Shown: piece after piece, positions 36,249 through 44,345 of the stretch
Position numbering within the stretch: position 1 is the first letter of the stretch
Layout of the letters: each line of letters begins with the position of its first letter
From: an uncultured Methanomicrobiales archaeon
Lineage (GTDB): Archaea; Halobacteriota; Methanomicrobia; Methanomicrobiales; Methanospirillaceae
NCBI GenBank assembly: GCA_949320185.1
Contig: CASGHK010000029.1
Coordinates: 1 to 64,000, forward strand
Reading direction: 5' to 3'
DNA length: 64,000 nt
The notes under the pieces: model-generated
Seen by the model: only the letters and a program-made list of their open reading frames with translations
Database searches by the model: none
Told to the model about the DNA's origin: nothing
Program-made: the position numbers and the translations under genes

Positions 36249-37130
36249 ATGGCACGATGGTATAGGGATCGCGGGCTCCAGGCGAGGATGATCATCACGG
36301 TCGTTCTGCTCGCCGCTGTGTACCTGTTGTTCATTGGATTCCTCGCAACCCTGGGAGTCGGAACCCTCCTCATTCTCGTGATTGTGACGGTGATCCTCCT
36401 CGTCCAGTTCTTTTTCTCGGACCGAATGGTCCTCTCTTCCCTGGGAGCACACGTGGTCTCCGAGGAGGAGGAGCCACATCTCTACCAGGTGCTGACGCGC
36501 CTCTGCGCGATCGCCGGAATGCCTCGTCCCAGGCTAGCCGTGGTACACTCGACCGTTCCCAACGCGTTCGCCACGGGGCGCACTCCCGCCCGCTCGGTGG
36601 TAGCAGTGACGACCGGTCTCGTACAGATGCTTGACCAGGATGAGCTTGAGGCGGTGATCGCCCACGAGCTGAGTCATGTCAAGAACCATGATGTCATGGT
36701 GATCACGCTCGCAACCTTCCTGTCGACAGTCGCCTTCTTGATCTTCAGGAGCTGGTTTCTCTTCGGCAGCGATGGCAATCGAGAAGGGAAGGAGAGTGTG
36801 CTGGCGCTGCTTCCGATCGTCGCCGCCCTGGTCTGGGCGGTCAGTTATCTCTTGATCCAGGCCCTTTCACGGTACCGGGAGTTCTCCGCTGACCGGGGGG
36901 CAGCGGTCATGACGGGCCGTCCCTCACACCTCGCCTCTGCTCTCTCCAAGATCAGCGGACTCATGGACCGGGTTCCCACCCGGGATCTCAGGGAGGTCGA
37001 GGGAATGAATGCATTTTTCATCATCCCCGCGATCTCGGGCTCCTCCATTTTCAATCTCTTAGAAACCCACCCTCCTGTTGAGGCACGAATAGCAGCTCTC
37101 TCCCGGATCGAGCAGGAGATGGAGGCCTGA
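36249..37130 (+). CDS. htpX: HtpX-like membrane zinc metalloprotease
   Basis: 293 residues with two N-terminal helices (MIITVVLLAAVYLLFIG and GVGTLLILVIVTVILLVQFFF), the metal site AHELSHVKNHD (H139, E140, H143) and SRYREFSADRGAAVMTG (third ligand Glu). Degrades damaged membrane proteins. ATG 36249 follows GAGGGATGAAGCG. A TATA-like TATGTTATTTAT near 36130 fits its promoter. PspAB follows after three bases, a pairing seen elsewhere in archaea and actinobacteria. Confidence 0.94.
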   Translation: MARWYRDRGLQARMIITVVLLAAVYLLFIGFLATLGVGTLLILVIVTVILLVQFFFSDRMVLSSLGAHVVSEEEEPHLYQVLTRLCAIAGMPRPRLAVVHSTVPNAFATGRTPARSVVAVTTGLVQMLDQDELEAVIAHELSHVKNHDVMVITLATFLSTVAFLIFRSWFLFGSDGNREGKESVLALLPIVAALVWAVSYLLIQALSRYREFSADRGAAVMTGRPSHLASALSKISGLMDRVPTRDLREVEGMNAFFIIPAISGSSIFNLLETHPPVEARIAALSRIEQEMEA

Positions 37131-37133
37131 GAT

Positions 37134-37706
37134 ATGGGATTTCGCGACCTGTTCGACGCGGTGCTTGGAACAACCCGCCTCCCCGAAGCGGACAGCGACC
37201 GGCTCTTTGCGATCTCGACCGCGACGGTGACGATGCAGACATCGCTTGACCTCGTGCCGTCCGGTTCGGCAGGGCTTTGCTTCAAACCGATCGAGTCGTC
37301 GCGGTACGATTCTGTGCGTACGGAGATCGAGGAACTGCTCCGGTTCAGTGCACAGGAGACGAACAGCTCGTCAAGGATCGAGACGGATGCGTATCGCTTC
37401 ACCTGGGTGGTCCTGGAGGACCCGGACTTCGAGGATCTTGTGGCCGGCATACATCTTGTAAGCCAGACTCTCATCGAGAGGGGGTTGGGTCCCTATCTGC
37501 TCTGTGCTGTGTTTCGGTTCGGACGGGAAAGAAGAGTCTACTGGATCTACCACTTCAAGCAAGGCCGGTTCTACCCGTTCGTTCCACTCTCCGAATCGAC
37601 GCGCGACAGTGCGTACGAGTTCAGGCTCCGCTCCCTGCTAGAACGGGAACTCCCTGTCGAAAGGGAGGTCGAGAGGTGGTACCCACTCTGGGGAATACCG
37701 CTCTAG
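37134..37706 (+). CDS. pspAB: PspA-associated protein PspAB
   Basis: 190 residues. GFRDLFDAVLGTTRLPEADS then LFAISTATVTMQTSLDL and the C-terminal ERRVYWIYHFKQGRFYPFVP, LLERELPVEREVERWYPLWG identify the family, which accompanies HtpX and PspA. Cytosolic; its exact role is unknown but it is thought to belong to the phage-shock/membrane-stress response. Directly after htpX. Confidence 0.88.
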   Translation: MGFRDLFDAVLGTTRLPEADSDRLFAISTATVTMQTSLDLVPSGSAGLCFKPIESSRYDSVRTEIEELLRFSAQETNSSSRIETDAYRFTWVVLEDPDFEDLVAGIHLVSQTLIERGLGPYLLCAVFRFGRERRVYWIYHFKQGRFYPFVPLSESTRDSAYEFRLRSLLERELPVEREVERWYPLWGIPL

Positions 37707-37754
37707 GGACGTCCCTGTATCATCCAGGCCGATCCTGCACCTGAAAATGGGCGG

Positions 37755-37762
37755 TTTTTTTT
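37755..37762 (+). terminator. T8 terminator after pspAB
   Basis: GGGCGG followed by eight T, about 50 bp after the pspAB stop and just before the convergent pspAA stop at 37766. A typical archaeal T-tract terminator. Confidence 0.55.
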
Positions 37763-37765
37763 CTC

Positions 37766-38044
37766 TCACCCTTCGAAGATCCCGGTCCCCGTGAAGACAT
37801 GCCGGGCCTCAACGAGTGTCATATCTGCTGGGGGCACGATGACATCCGACTCGACCAGCTCTGAATCGGAGACCCGTTTTCCTTCCTTCCGGATCAGTGC
37901 AATGAGGTCATGCAGTCTCTGCGTGAACTGCTTCTCATCTTCCTTCTGGACGATTCCAACGATCTCATTATCAATTGCGTTCAGGGCATCGAAGAGGCTG
38001 CTGTTCACGGTGTACTGCCCGTCTCCCATGATCCGGATGATCAT
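37766..38044 (-). CDS. pspAA: PspA-associated protein PspAA
   Basis: 92 residues: MIIRIMGDGQYTVNSSLFDA, LNAIDNEIVGIVQKEDEKQF and DVIVPPADMTLVEARHVFTG. This is the complete PspAA family pattern. Its ATG overlaps the PspA stop (38041-38044, ATGA). It probably modulates PspA assembly or expression. Confidence 0.9.
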   Translation of the reverse strand: MIIRIMGDGQYTVNSSLFDALNAIDNEIVGIVQKEDEKQFTQRLHDLIALIRKEGKRVSDSELVESDVIVPPADMTLVEARHVFTGTGIFEG

Positions 38045-38739
38045 CTTCCTTCCTCCGTCTTCAACCTCGCGAGTTCGTCTTCGACCCGAGTCTTCGAGCT
38101 GATCGCAGACAGCTCGCGTTCGATCTCGTCCTGACGCCCGGTGACATCATCGAGTGTCCCCTTCTCAATCAACTCGTCAAGAGCGGCCGAACGGGCTTTC
38201 ATGTCGTTGGTCTTGTTCTCCGCCCGGTCGATTGAAACACCGATGTCGGCCATCTCCTCACTGATCCCTGAGACGGACTCGCTGATCTTAACCTGGGCCT
38301 CTGCTGCTGAATATTGGGCCTTGATCGTCTCCTTCCGGGTTCGAAAGACCTCCACCTTGGTCGCGAGGCGCTTTTCCGCCGCCACCAGTTTCTCTTCCTC
38401 CGCTTCGAGTGTGGCGATCTCCTGGTCGAGTCCGGCAACCTGCCCATCCAACGCACTCTTCCGTTCGAGCGCGAGCCGGGCGAGATCTTCCCGATCGGCC
38501 CGAACTGCCTCACGCGCCTGCTTCTCCAGGGTCTCACTGCTCTGGAGAAGCTTCGCCCGTTGCAGCTGGAGCCTCTTCTTCGAGGTGGCGACATCAGCCA
38601 CGCCCCGCTTCACATTCTGGAGCAGCTCGAGTTGTTTCTCGTACGAATAATCGAGCGTCTCACGGGGGTCCTCAGCTGCATCGATCAGCTTGCTCATCTT
38701 TGCCCTGACCACGGTCCCCATTCGGTTCAATAAACCCAC
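38041..38739 (-). CDS. pspA: PspA/IM30 family membrane-stress protein
   Basis: 232 residues, almost entirely coiled coil. GLLNRMGTVVRAKMSKLIDA, AEDPRETLDYSYEKQLELLQ and VADVATSKKRLQLQRAKL form the family start. GTG 38739 is chosen because GGAGGT sits nine bases upstream and homologues begin (M)GLLNRM. It forms oligomers that protect the cytoplasmic membrane. A TATA-like GGTATATCA on the minus strand near 38803-38812 fits its promoter. Confidence 0.93.
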   Translation of the reverse strand: MGLLNRMGTVVRAKMSKLIDAAEDPRETLDYSYEKQLELLQNVKRGVADVATSKKRLQLQRAKLLQSSETLEKQAREAVRADREDLARLALERKSALDGQVAGLDQEIATLEAEEEKLVAAEKRLATKVEVFRTRKETIKAQYSAAEAQVKISESVSGISEEMADIGVSIDRAENKTNDMKARSAALDELIEKGTLDDVTGRQDEIERELSAISSKTRVEDELARLKTEEGR

Positions 38740-39120
38740 TCTCACAACCTCCAACGTCCGTCGCGCATCAACTGCGACTATTTGGAGTTACCAACGAGGC
38801 GAATGATATACCTTTGCCCGTTCTCGACTAGTATGAGGGACTTTGGTCCTATGGCGGTGTTGTTTCAACCCTCTCTTCCTAACAGGAACATTACTTGGAA
38901 ACGTTCTCAGTCAACCCGTTCCTTATTTGGCGTCTGGTCAAAATTCACGACGAGGTCTCAGGTTTCGCCTCGTATCGAGAGTGGGATGCCACGATTGGCC
39001 GAATTACAAAACCAATACGGGGTATGTGGGAAGAATTTGAGAAGAAAAGATGGGAGATGGGGGTCTTTTTATTCTTCACGTCCGGTCCCCCATAATGTCC
39101 CGGCCAACCGGGTTCTGCGG
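38740..39120. other. About 380 bp intergenic, upstream of pspA
   Basis: No gene is supported: the short plus-strand frames at 38782 and 38843 lack recognisable motifs and start signals. It contains the presumed pspA promoter and lower-GC DNA. Long untranslated leaders or regulatory sites are possible; none was identified. Confidence 0.45.
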
Positions 39121-40233
39121 TCACTCAATGGGTGTTGAGAGTCCCGTATCCGGTGTTTCAACCTCGTCGAGCGAGTTTATCGGGTCCGCCTTCTCCTTCT
39201 CCCGGTACTCCGGTGTCTCTGGTACTGAACGCTGGACATCCTCCAGGATCTCCAGGACTTCATCGCTTCGGGGAATAGAACCCAGGATGGACTCCTCAAG
39301 TGCAGACGTCTCCCCCTCATCGGCCGGCGGCAGCTCTTCGTCCGCCAGGCCCAGGTACTTCGCAGATTGCCGAATGAGACTCGAAAACTCGAAGGGGAAG
39401 ATGATCTTGGTTGCCTGGCCGTCCGCCATCTTCTTGAGCGCATCGAGGGAGAGTACCGTGATCGAACGTCGATCCAGGGGACGGGCGCCGAGCGCTACGA
39501 TTCTGAGCCCCTGTGCCTGGCCCTGCGCTTCGAGGATCCGCGATTGTCTTTCTCCTTCTGCTTTCAGGATCTTGGACTGCCGCTCCCCCTCCGCTTCCAG
39601 GATCATCGACTGCCGCAGCCCTTCTGCCTTCAGGATCGCCGATCGCTTCTCACCATCGGCCCTGAGGATCGCGGCCCGCCGCTCGCGTTCTGCTGCCGTC
39701 TGCTCGGTCATGGCCTGCTTGACGGCGCCGATTGGATCGACCTCCTTGATCTCGACTCTCTCTACCTTGACCCCCCACTGGTCGGTCTCCCGGTCGAGCA
39801 TGTCTCGGAGGCGGGCGTTGATCACGTCGCGGTTGTACAGAATCTCGTCCAACTCCATGTCACCGATGACACCTCGGAGAGTGGTCTGGGCGAGTGCAAC
39901 GGTTGCCGTGCGATAGTTGCCAACTTCGAAAAAGGCCTTCTCAGGGTCCATCACACGAATGAAGACGATTGCGTCGACATTTGTTGGAGAGTTATCCTTG
40001 GTGATAACCTCCTGACTCGGAACGTCGACCACCTGAGTGCGCAGATCCAGTTTCTCCACGCGGGTGATCAGGGGGACAACCCACCGAAAGCCGGGATTGA
40101 GACGGCCGATATATTTTCCGAGGCGTATCTGAAGTCCCTGCTGGTACGGCTGGACGATAACGACTCCCCGCGCGAAGATGAAGATGATCACGAGGATCAG
40201 GATGATCGAGATGAGTGTTGTGAGTACTGCCAT
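39121..40233 (-). CDS. SPFH/Band-7 (stomatin-like) protein
   Basis: 370 residues. One N-terminal anchor (LTTLISIILILVIIFIFARG) leads into the SPFH domain: VVIVQPYQQGLQIRLGKYIG, PGFRWVVPLITRVEKLDLRT, VITKDNSPTNVDAIVFIRV. A coiled region with an 11-residue repeat follows, (I/L)(L)xAEGxRQSxI, seen four or five times. The C-terminus is acidic. ATG 40233 has GGAGGT nine bases upstream. SPFH proteins form membrane microdomain rings. Downstream of nfeD by four bases, the usual stomatin/NfeD pair. Confidence 0.94.
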   Translation of the reverse strand: MAVLTTLISIILILVIIFIFARGVVIVQPYQQGLQIRLGKYIGRLNPGFRWVVPLITRVEKLDLRTQVVDVPSQEVITKDNSPTNVDAIVFIRVMDPEKAFFEVGNYRTATVALAQTTLRGVIGDMELDEILYNRDVINARLRDMLDRETDQWGVKVERVEIKEVDPIGAVKQAMTEQTAAERERRAAILRADGEKRSAILKAEGLRQSMILEAEGERQSKILKAEGERQSRILEAQGQAQGLRIVALGARPLDRRSITVLSLDALKKMADGQATKIIFPFEFSSLIRQSAKYLGLADEELPPADEGETSALEESILGSIPRSDEVLEILEDVQRSVPETPEYREKEKADPINSLDEVETPDTGLSTPIE

Positions 40234-40237
40234 GGAA

Positions 40238-40693
40238 TCAGACCTCCTCGACGATGATGTGGACGCCCTCAGAACCGACAACCCGGACCGTCGCTCCCTC
40301 ATCGATCAGTGCTCCGGTCGAGTGAGCCGACCAGTCGTGCCCCTCGACCCGCACCTTTCCATTGAGGGAGTAGTGGTCGACCGCCTTCGTCACCCTCCCA
40401 GTCCGACCCAATACCGAGTCCCGCGACATGGTCGTCGGTGAAGCGTCTGGGGTGATCCGGGAGTAAAACCAGACTGTCAGAATCGCAGCTGCGAGGGCGA
40501 CAACAACCCCAAGCACGATTCCCCAGACGGAGGAGAAGATATCGATTCCAAGTACGAGCAGTACGCCGAGGATCACCATCACTGTCCCGGGCACCGTCAT
40601 GAAGAACCCCGGGGAGTAGGCCTCGAACAGGAGCACGAGGGCGCCGATCACGATCAGCAACCATCCCAGCTCCATACCGCCGAATACCACCAT
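40238..40693 (-). CDS. NfeD family membrane protein (partner of stomatin)
   Basis: 151 residues. Helices GWLLIVIGALVLLFEAYSPG, FFMTVPGTVMVILGVLLVL and VWGIVLGVVVALAAAILTV precede an OB-fold tail (GRTGRVTKAVDHYSLNGKVR, GALIDEGATVRVVGSEGVHI). This is the short NfeD form without the protease domain. GAGGTG precedes ATG 40693; ATG 40675 is possible. Together with the SPFH gene it forms an operon. Confidence 0.9.
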   Translation of the reverse strand: MVVFGGMELGWLLIVIGALVLLFEAYSPGFFMTVPGTVMVILGVLLVLGIDIFSSVWGIVLGVVVALAAAILTVWFYSRITPDASPTTMSRDSVLGRTGRVTKAVDHYSLNGKVRVEGHDWSAHSTGALIDEGATVRVVGSEGVHIIVEEV

Positions 40694-40799
40694 GCACCTC
40701 AATCGATTGGCGACCACTTAAGGCTATGGAACCGGGCCAATTACGCTGCTTTCCCGAGACTCGTAGAATTTTCGGTCATAATTCAAGAGGAATGCCGGT

Positions 40800-42242
40800 T
40801 CAGACCAGCCGGAACGGGACCTCGTTCGAAGGGATGTATGGGGTTCTTTCGGCGAGCAACCTCTCAATCGCTTCGTGGGCAGAGATCCCCGTGCCTGTCC
40901 GATTCCTCCCGAACCGCTCCGGAACTCCCTGTACAGTAACGAATGCTGCCTGGAACATGTCAGATGTATCCAGATGCCGGTTGCCGATCCAGCAGTCCTG
41001 GATGCGACGACCCGGTGGGTTCTCGAGCTTGATGTAGCAGGTCAGTCCAAGGCACCGTTTGAGATACCCTCCCATCTGGCCGTACGGATCGCACGAAAAT
41101 GTCCGTTCAATGTTCTCCTCGAGCATATCGCGCAGCTCAGCGCCGGTGAGTGTGACGGTCATCACCTCGGGGTTCATCGGAACGATGGAGTAGAGGTCCC
41201 CCTTGGTGACGGGGCCGGGGAGGATCGGTGCCCCGTACCGCCAGCCGTTCGAGAACGCCAGTTCGGCCCCCGTTACTCCGCGAATCGCCTCGAGAAGTAG
41301 AGTATCCATGCTGGATGAGAGCATCTCGCCCCGGTAGAGCGGGACGGTTGTCGATCCGACAACACGACCGAGCTCGGCGCGAAACGGCGCGACGGCCTCT
41401 TCAACGAGTCTGGCCACTCGGGGATCGGCTGGACAGTCCTCGCCGATTTCGTACAGCCGATATGAGTACCCTGATACACCATGGTCGTCCTTCCATAGGT
41501 CCAGCCGACCCAGGAACGAGCCGTGAACTCCCGACTGAATGATCAACGCGCCGTTTTCCCGGATCGGGGACCGGAGGCGGTTGTGGGTATGCCCTGAAAG
41601 GAGCACATCGATCCCCGCCGTTTCAGATGCCAGCCGAATGTCCTGCGGAAGGCCCAGGTGGGAGATCACAACAACAAGATCGGCCCCCTGGTCCCGCAGA
41701 GACCTGATCTCCTCCTGGAGCTCCGACTTCCCGAGGGTAAAATGAATGCCGGCTGAGAAGGACGGCGGCATCGTCTTGTCGAGGATCGTCGCGGCACACC
41801 CGATGATCCCGACCAGAAGGTCTCCTTTCGCGATCATCACCGATCCTTCGAACGGTCGGTTATTGTTTCCGTCCTCGTAGCAGTTAATCGCGAGGAGGGG
41901 GTAATTGAGCTGGATCACGAGCTCCCGGAGGCGTTCTGGGCCAAAGGCGAAGTCCCAATGCGCGGTCATCGCCTCAATACCGAGGGCATTCAAGATGGAA
42001 ACCATGGCGCCGCCCATTGTTTTTTGGGCCACTGCCGTCCCATGAAGGGTATCCCCACAATCGAGGAGCAGGAGGTTTCCATCGGTCTCCTGTCGGATCT
42101 GGTTCACGAGCCCGGCGATCCTGGCAAAGCCCCCTGCCGTGCGAAATGTCGGTCCGTCCTTCTCCCAGAAGACCTCGGGATGCGGTTCCAGGTACGCGTG
42201 CGTATCGTTGAGCTGCAACAGGGTCAGCTGGTGTTCAATCAT
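40800..42242 (-). CDS. Cytosolic bifunctional metallophosphatase / 5'-nucleotidase
   Basis: 480 residues with no signal peptide. Metallophos motifs: LLQLNDTHAYLEPHP, LLLDCGDTLHG, VVVISHLGLPQD and DVLLSGHTHNRL, then the C-terminal 5'-nucleotidase domain (SMDTLLLEAIRGVTGAELAF, NPEVMTVTLTGAELRDMLEE). The usual GNHE box reads AHWDFAFG, closer to the SoxB-type GHWEF variant, so substrate preference may differ. It likely cleaves phosphate esters of nucleotides or sugars inside the cell. Confidence 0.9.
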   Translation of the reverse strand: MIEHQLTLLQLNDTHAYLEPHPEVFWEKDGPTFRTAGGFARIAGLVNQIRQETDGNLLLLDCGDTLHGTAVAQKTMGGAMVSILNALGIEAMTAHWDFAFGPERLRELVIQLNYPLLAINCYEDGNNNRPFEGSVMIAKGDLLVGIIGCAATILDKTMPPSFSAGIHFTLGKSELQEEIRSLRDQGADLVVVISHLGLPQDIRLASETAGIDVLLSGHTHNRLRSPIRENGALIIQSGVHGSFLGRLDLWKDDHGVSGYSYRLYEIGEDCPADPRVARLVEEAVAPFRAELGRVVGSTTVPLYRGEMLSSSMDTLLLEAIRGVTGAELAFSNGWRYGAPILPGPVTKGDLYSIVPMNPEVMTVTLTGAELRDMLEENIERTFSCDPYGQMGGYLKRCLGLTCYIKLENPPGRRIQDCWIGNRHLDTSDMFQAAFVTVQGVPERFGRNRTGTGISAHEAIERLLAERTPYIPSNEVPFRLV

Positions 42243-42266
42243 TCACCGGCGTATTGCCACGGCAGT

Positions 42267-42275
42267 AAAAAAAAA
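42267..42275 (-). terminator. Terminator (nine T on the minus strand)
   Basis: A run of nine A on the plus strand lies 21 bp past the stop of the small gene at 42297, so the minus-strand transcript ends in T9. Confidence 0.5.
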
Positions 42276-42296
42276 GGTGGGTTGAATGGTTTGATG

Positions 42297-42491
42297 TCAG
42301 ACCCGTTCGATCGTGATCCGAACCTGGTCTCCGTTGGTGAAACCATGACCTTTCGGAACGTCGATGTTGAACCAGAGCGATCCAGGGTTTTTCTGGGTCT
42401 CATCCTGAGCCATCAGACAGTCCTTCTGACTGTCGACATTCGCAACGAACTCTATCACGGAGGTGAACTCAACCTTCGGCATGATGGTCAA
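42297..42491 (-). CDS. Small conserved-looking hypothetical protein, 64 residues
   Basis: Starts MTIMPKVEFTSVIEFVANVD and ends GLVFNIDVPK-like (SLWFNIDVPKGHGFTNGDQV) and RITIERV. All-beta pattern with a PKGHGFTNGDQVRITI end that resembles small beta-barrel (SpoVT/OB-like) proteins, without a firm family. It is coupled by ATGA to the DUF7123-type gene upstream. Confidence 0.6.
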   Translation of the reverse strand: MTIMPKVEFTSVIEFVANVDSQKDCLMAQDETQKNPGSLWFNIDVPKGHGFTNGDQVRITIERV

Positions 42492-42766
42492 GCTCCCTTT
42501 GGCTGGACCATCCAGGTGGTGCTGTTGGAATACGACCAGCGAACGATGGTGAGATCATCACAGATCTCGGCAAGGATCGCCATGTTGGTACCGACTTCCT
42601 TGGAGGAGAGTCCGAGATCACGGGCAATATACTTCGACTTGAAGTAGAACTTGCCCTTCTGCAGAGCAGTCCGTAAATACAGGACAATTTGCTCCTGACT
42701 CTCGTTGTAACTCTCACGAATACGGCTGGCGGTCGACATTTCCCTGTCCATTGGTATATCACTCAC
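42488..42766 (-). CDS. DUF7123-type winged-helix-like protein
   Basis: 92 residues: ESYNESQEQIVLYLRTALQK, GKFYFKSKYIARDLGLSSKE, VGTNMAILAEICDDLTIVRW. The KxxYFKSKYIAxDLGLSSKEVGTNM core is shared with archaeal proteins annotated as DUF7123, and looks like a winged helix. Probably a small DNA-binding or regulatory protein. ATG 42766; overlaps the next gene by four bases. Confidence 0.72.
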   Translation of the reverse strand: MSDIPMDREMSTASRIRESYNESQEQIVLYLRTALQKGKFYFKSKYIARDLGLSSKEVGTNMAILAEICDDLTIVRWSYSNSTTWMVQPKGA

Positions 42767-42797
42767 CTATTTAAACGTAGTACATCAGGCGCCTCTT

Positions 42798-43820
42798 TCA
42801 TGGGCGAAGGCACGGTTCTCGGCACCGCTCCAGGAAGATGCGGCGATGGATAATTCTCCAGGCTATCAGTAATTGGGCCACGTCGACGGCGGTTACGTAC
42901 TCCCGGTCCCGCGCGAGTGAGATTGGCCGAACATGTGTCTGCTCTTCGATCGATTGTTCGAGACGATGGACGACATGAAGACCAAGTTCGCCATCGACGA
43001 CGATCTCACCCCGCTGGCGGCGGGGATCCTCGTGGTGGATGAACTCAAGCAGGAAGTTACGTTCAGAGAGCGATAGGATCGAGAAGAGGTCGATCCCGAG
43101 GTCGACGTCGCTAATCGCCTGGTCCATGGGGTCCTGGATCAGCGAAACCTGGTAGACATTGCGTGTCCTCGCGAGCGCGGCACCATACTTGGAGTGGCCG
43201 ATTCGGATCACGACATCCGCGAACTCCCGTTGAGGAGCGATGTACCGAAGATAGTCGGGTTCGCGTTCCCTGATCTCCTGGAGGACCTGCTCCCGATTGT
43301 ACCCCCGTTTCGCCATGTCCCGCCGTATCTTCCAGTCTTCCTTCACCTCGCGATCCGGTTCGACAAAGAGGGTAAAATCCAGGTGCTCCCGCAATCTCCT
43401 GGAGAAGAGGGTGTGGAGCCCTTCGAGGATCACGATCTTCCCCGGGCTGAAGAGCACCGGTTCCCCGAACGTGCCTACAGAGTGATCGTAGACCGGCTTC
43501 AGGATCGTTCGGCCCTCTTTCAACGCTATCAGATCCTGTTCGATCTGGTCGATCCGGTTGGCCACCGGGTCGAGAGGGGTCACTCCGCGCTCGCGTCTTT
43601 GCTTTCTATCGTAGAGATGATAGTCGTCGAGTGTGATCGTGCAGACGAGGTCCTCTCCGAAGATCTCTCGGATGGACTGGGTGAATGTTGTCTTGCCGGA
43701 ACCACTGTCGCCGGCAACACCAATTGCAAAGACACACGGAGATTCCCGTATGATCTCCTTGAAGTTAGGTCCCCCGTTGGTACCAGAGGAAGCCGGTTCT
43801 ACAGCCTGGTCCTTGACCAT
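42798..43820 (-). CDS. Phosphoribulokinase (archaeal type)
   Basis: 340 residues. Walker A GDSGSGKTT (37-45), TITLDDYHLYDRKQRRERGV (ribulose-5-phosphate site), VILEGLHTLFSRRLRE and DFTLFVEPDREVKEDWKIRRD are in PRK order. In Methanospirillum-type methanogens this enzyme makes ribulose-1,5-bisphosphate for the reductive hexulose-phosphate pathway (established for that group). A uridine-kinase role is less likely given the length. RuBisCO is not in this window. Confidence 0.88.
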   Translation of the reverse strand: MVKDQAVEPASSGTNGGPNFKEIIRESPCVFAIGVAGDSGSGKTTFTQSIREIFGEDLVCTITLDDYHLYDRKQRRERGVTPLDPVANRIDQIEQDLIALKEGRTILKPVYDHSVGTFGEPVLFSPGKIVILEGLHTLFSRRLREHLDFTLFVEPDREVKEDWKIRRDMAKRGYNREQVLQEIREREPDYLRYIAPQREFADVVIRIGHSKYGAALARTRNVYQVSLIQDPMDQAISDVDLGIDLFSILSLSERNFLLEFIHHEDPRRQRGEIVVDGELGLHVVHRLEQSIEEQTHVRPISLARDREYVTAVDVAQLLIAWRIIHRRIFLERCREPCLRP

Positions 43821-43901
43821 TCTCTAATGGTACGCGTGAGTCGTGGATAAAGGGTTATTGGTGGCTGCATCTCTCTCGAATTTTGATATTCATTAATCCT
43901 A

Positions 43902-44227
43902 ATGGATCCGTATGGACTCTTCGTCATCCTTGCCAGGTACCTGGCCCCGATCCTTGAAAGGGACGAGGCGTCCGCGCTCGAGAGGTCAGGGTCTCGCAGC
44001 TGGAAAAGCATAACCCCGAAGGGAGAATACTGTCAGACAATCTCGTGCCGGGGACCAGTTTTGGAATCTCTATCGCGGCTCGCACAGGGGGCCCACTGCT
44101 GAGAATGCTGATCGGACCCATTGCGGATCAGTCCCGTATGGATACCCGACAAATCGTGCAGCAGAGATGTGAGGATGTAGTGAATATCGGATCATTTTTT
44201 CCCGATATTCATCGACAAAGAACCTGA
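43902..44227 (+). pseudogene. Frameshifted small gene of unknown family
   Basis: From ATG 43902 the frame reads MDPYGLFVILARYLAPILER and DEASALE. At the GAGAG near 43980-43984 coding seems to pass to the frame VRVSQLEKHNPEGRILSDN, LVPGTSFGISIAARTGGPLL, RMLIGPIADQSRMDTRQIVQ, which ends at TGA 44225-44227. Removal of two bases (AG) joins the halves to a 107-residue protein. Both halves have protein-like composition, while the alternatives downstream do not. A sequencing error is possible. Family not recognised. Confidence 0.5.
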
Positions 44228-44345
44228 ATCACGTCTCCTTTGGTTTCGAAGGCGTAATTCTCTGGGATATGATCCGGGCGATCAGCCCGTGTTATCGGGG
44301 GAGGTGACGGTGAAGATTGAATAGTCGCGCCTCCCACGTGTATAC

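Noticed and set aside
38782-39138. Plus-strand frame of 118 codons upstream of pspA
   Set aside because: No recognisable family and no start signal; it overlaps the presumed pspA promoter.
39520-39670. Tandem DNA repeats in the SPFH gene as a mobile or regulatory element
   Set aside because: The 33-bp period encodes the normal 11-residue coiled-coil repeat of stomatins.
39367-40257. Plus-strand frame opposite the SPFH gene
   Set aside because: Antisense of a clear stomatin gene.
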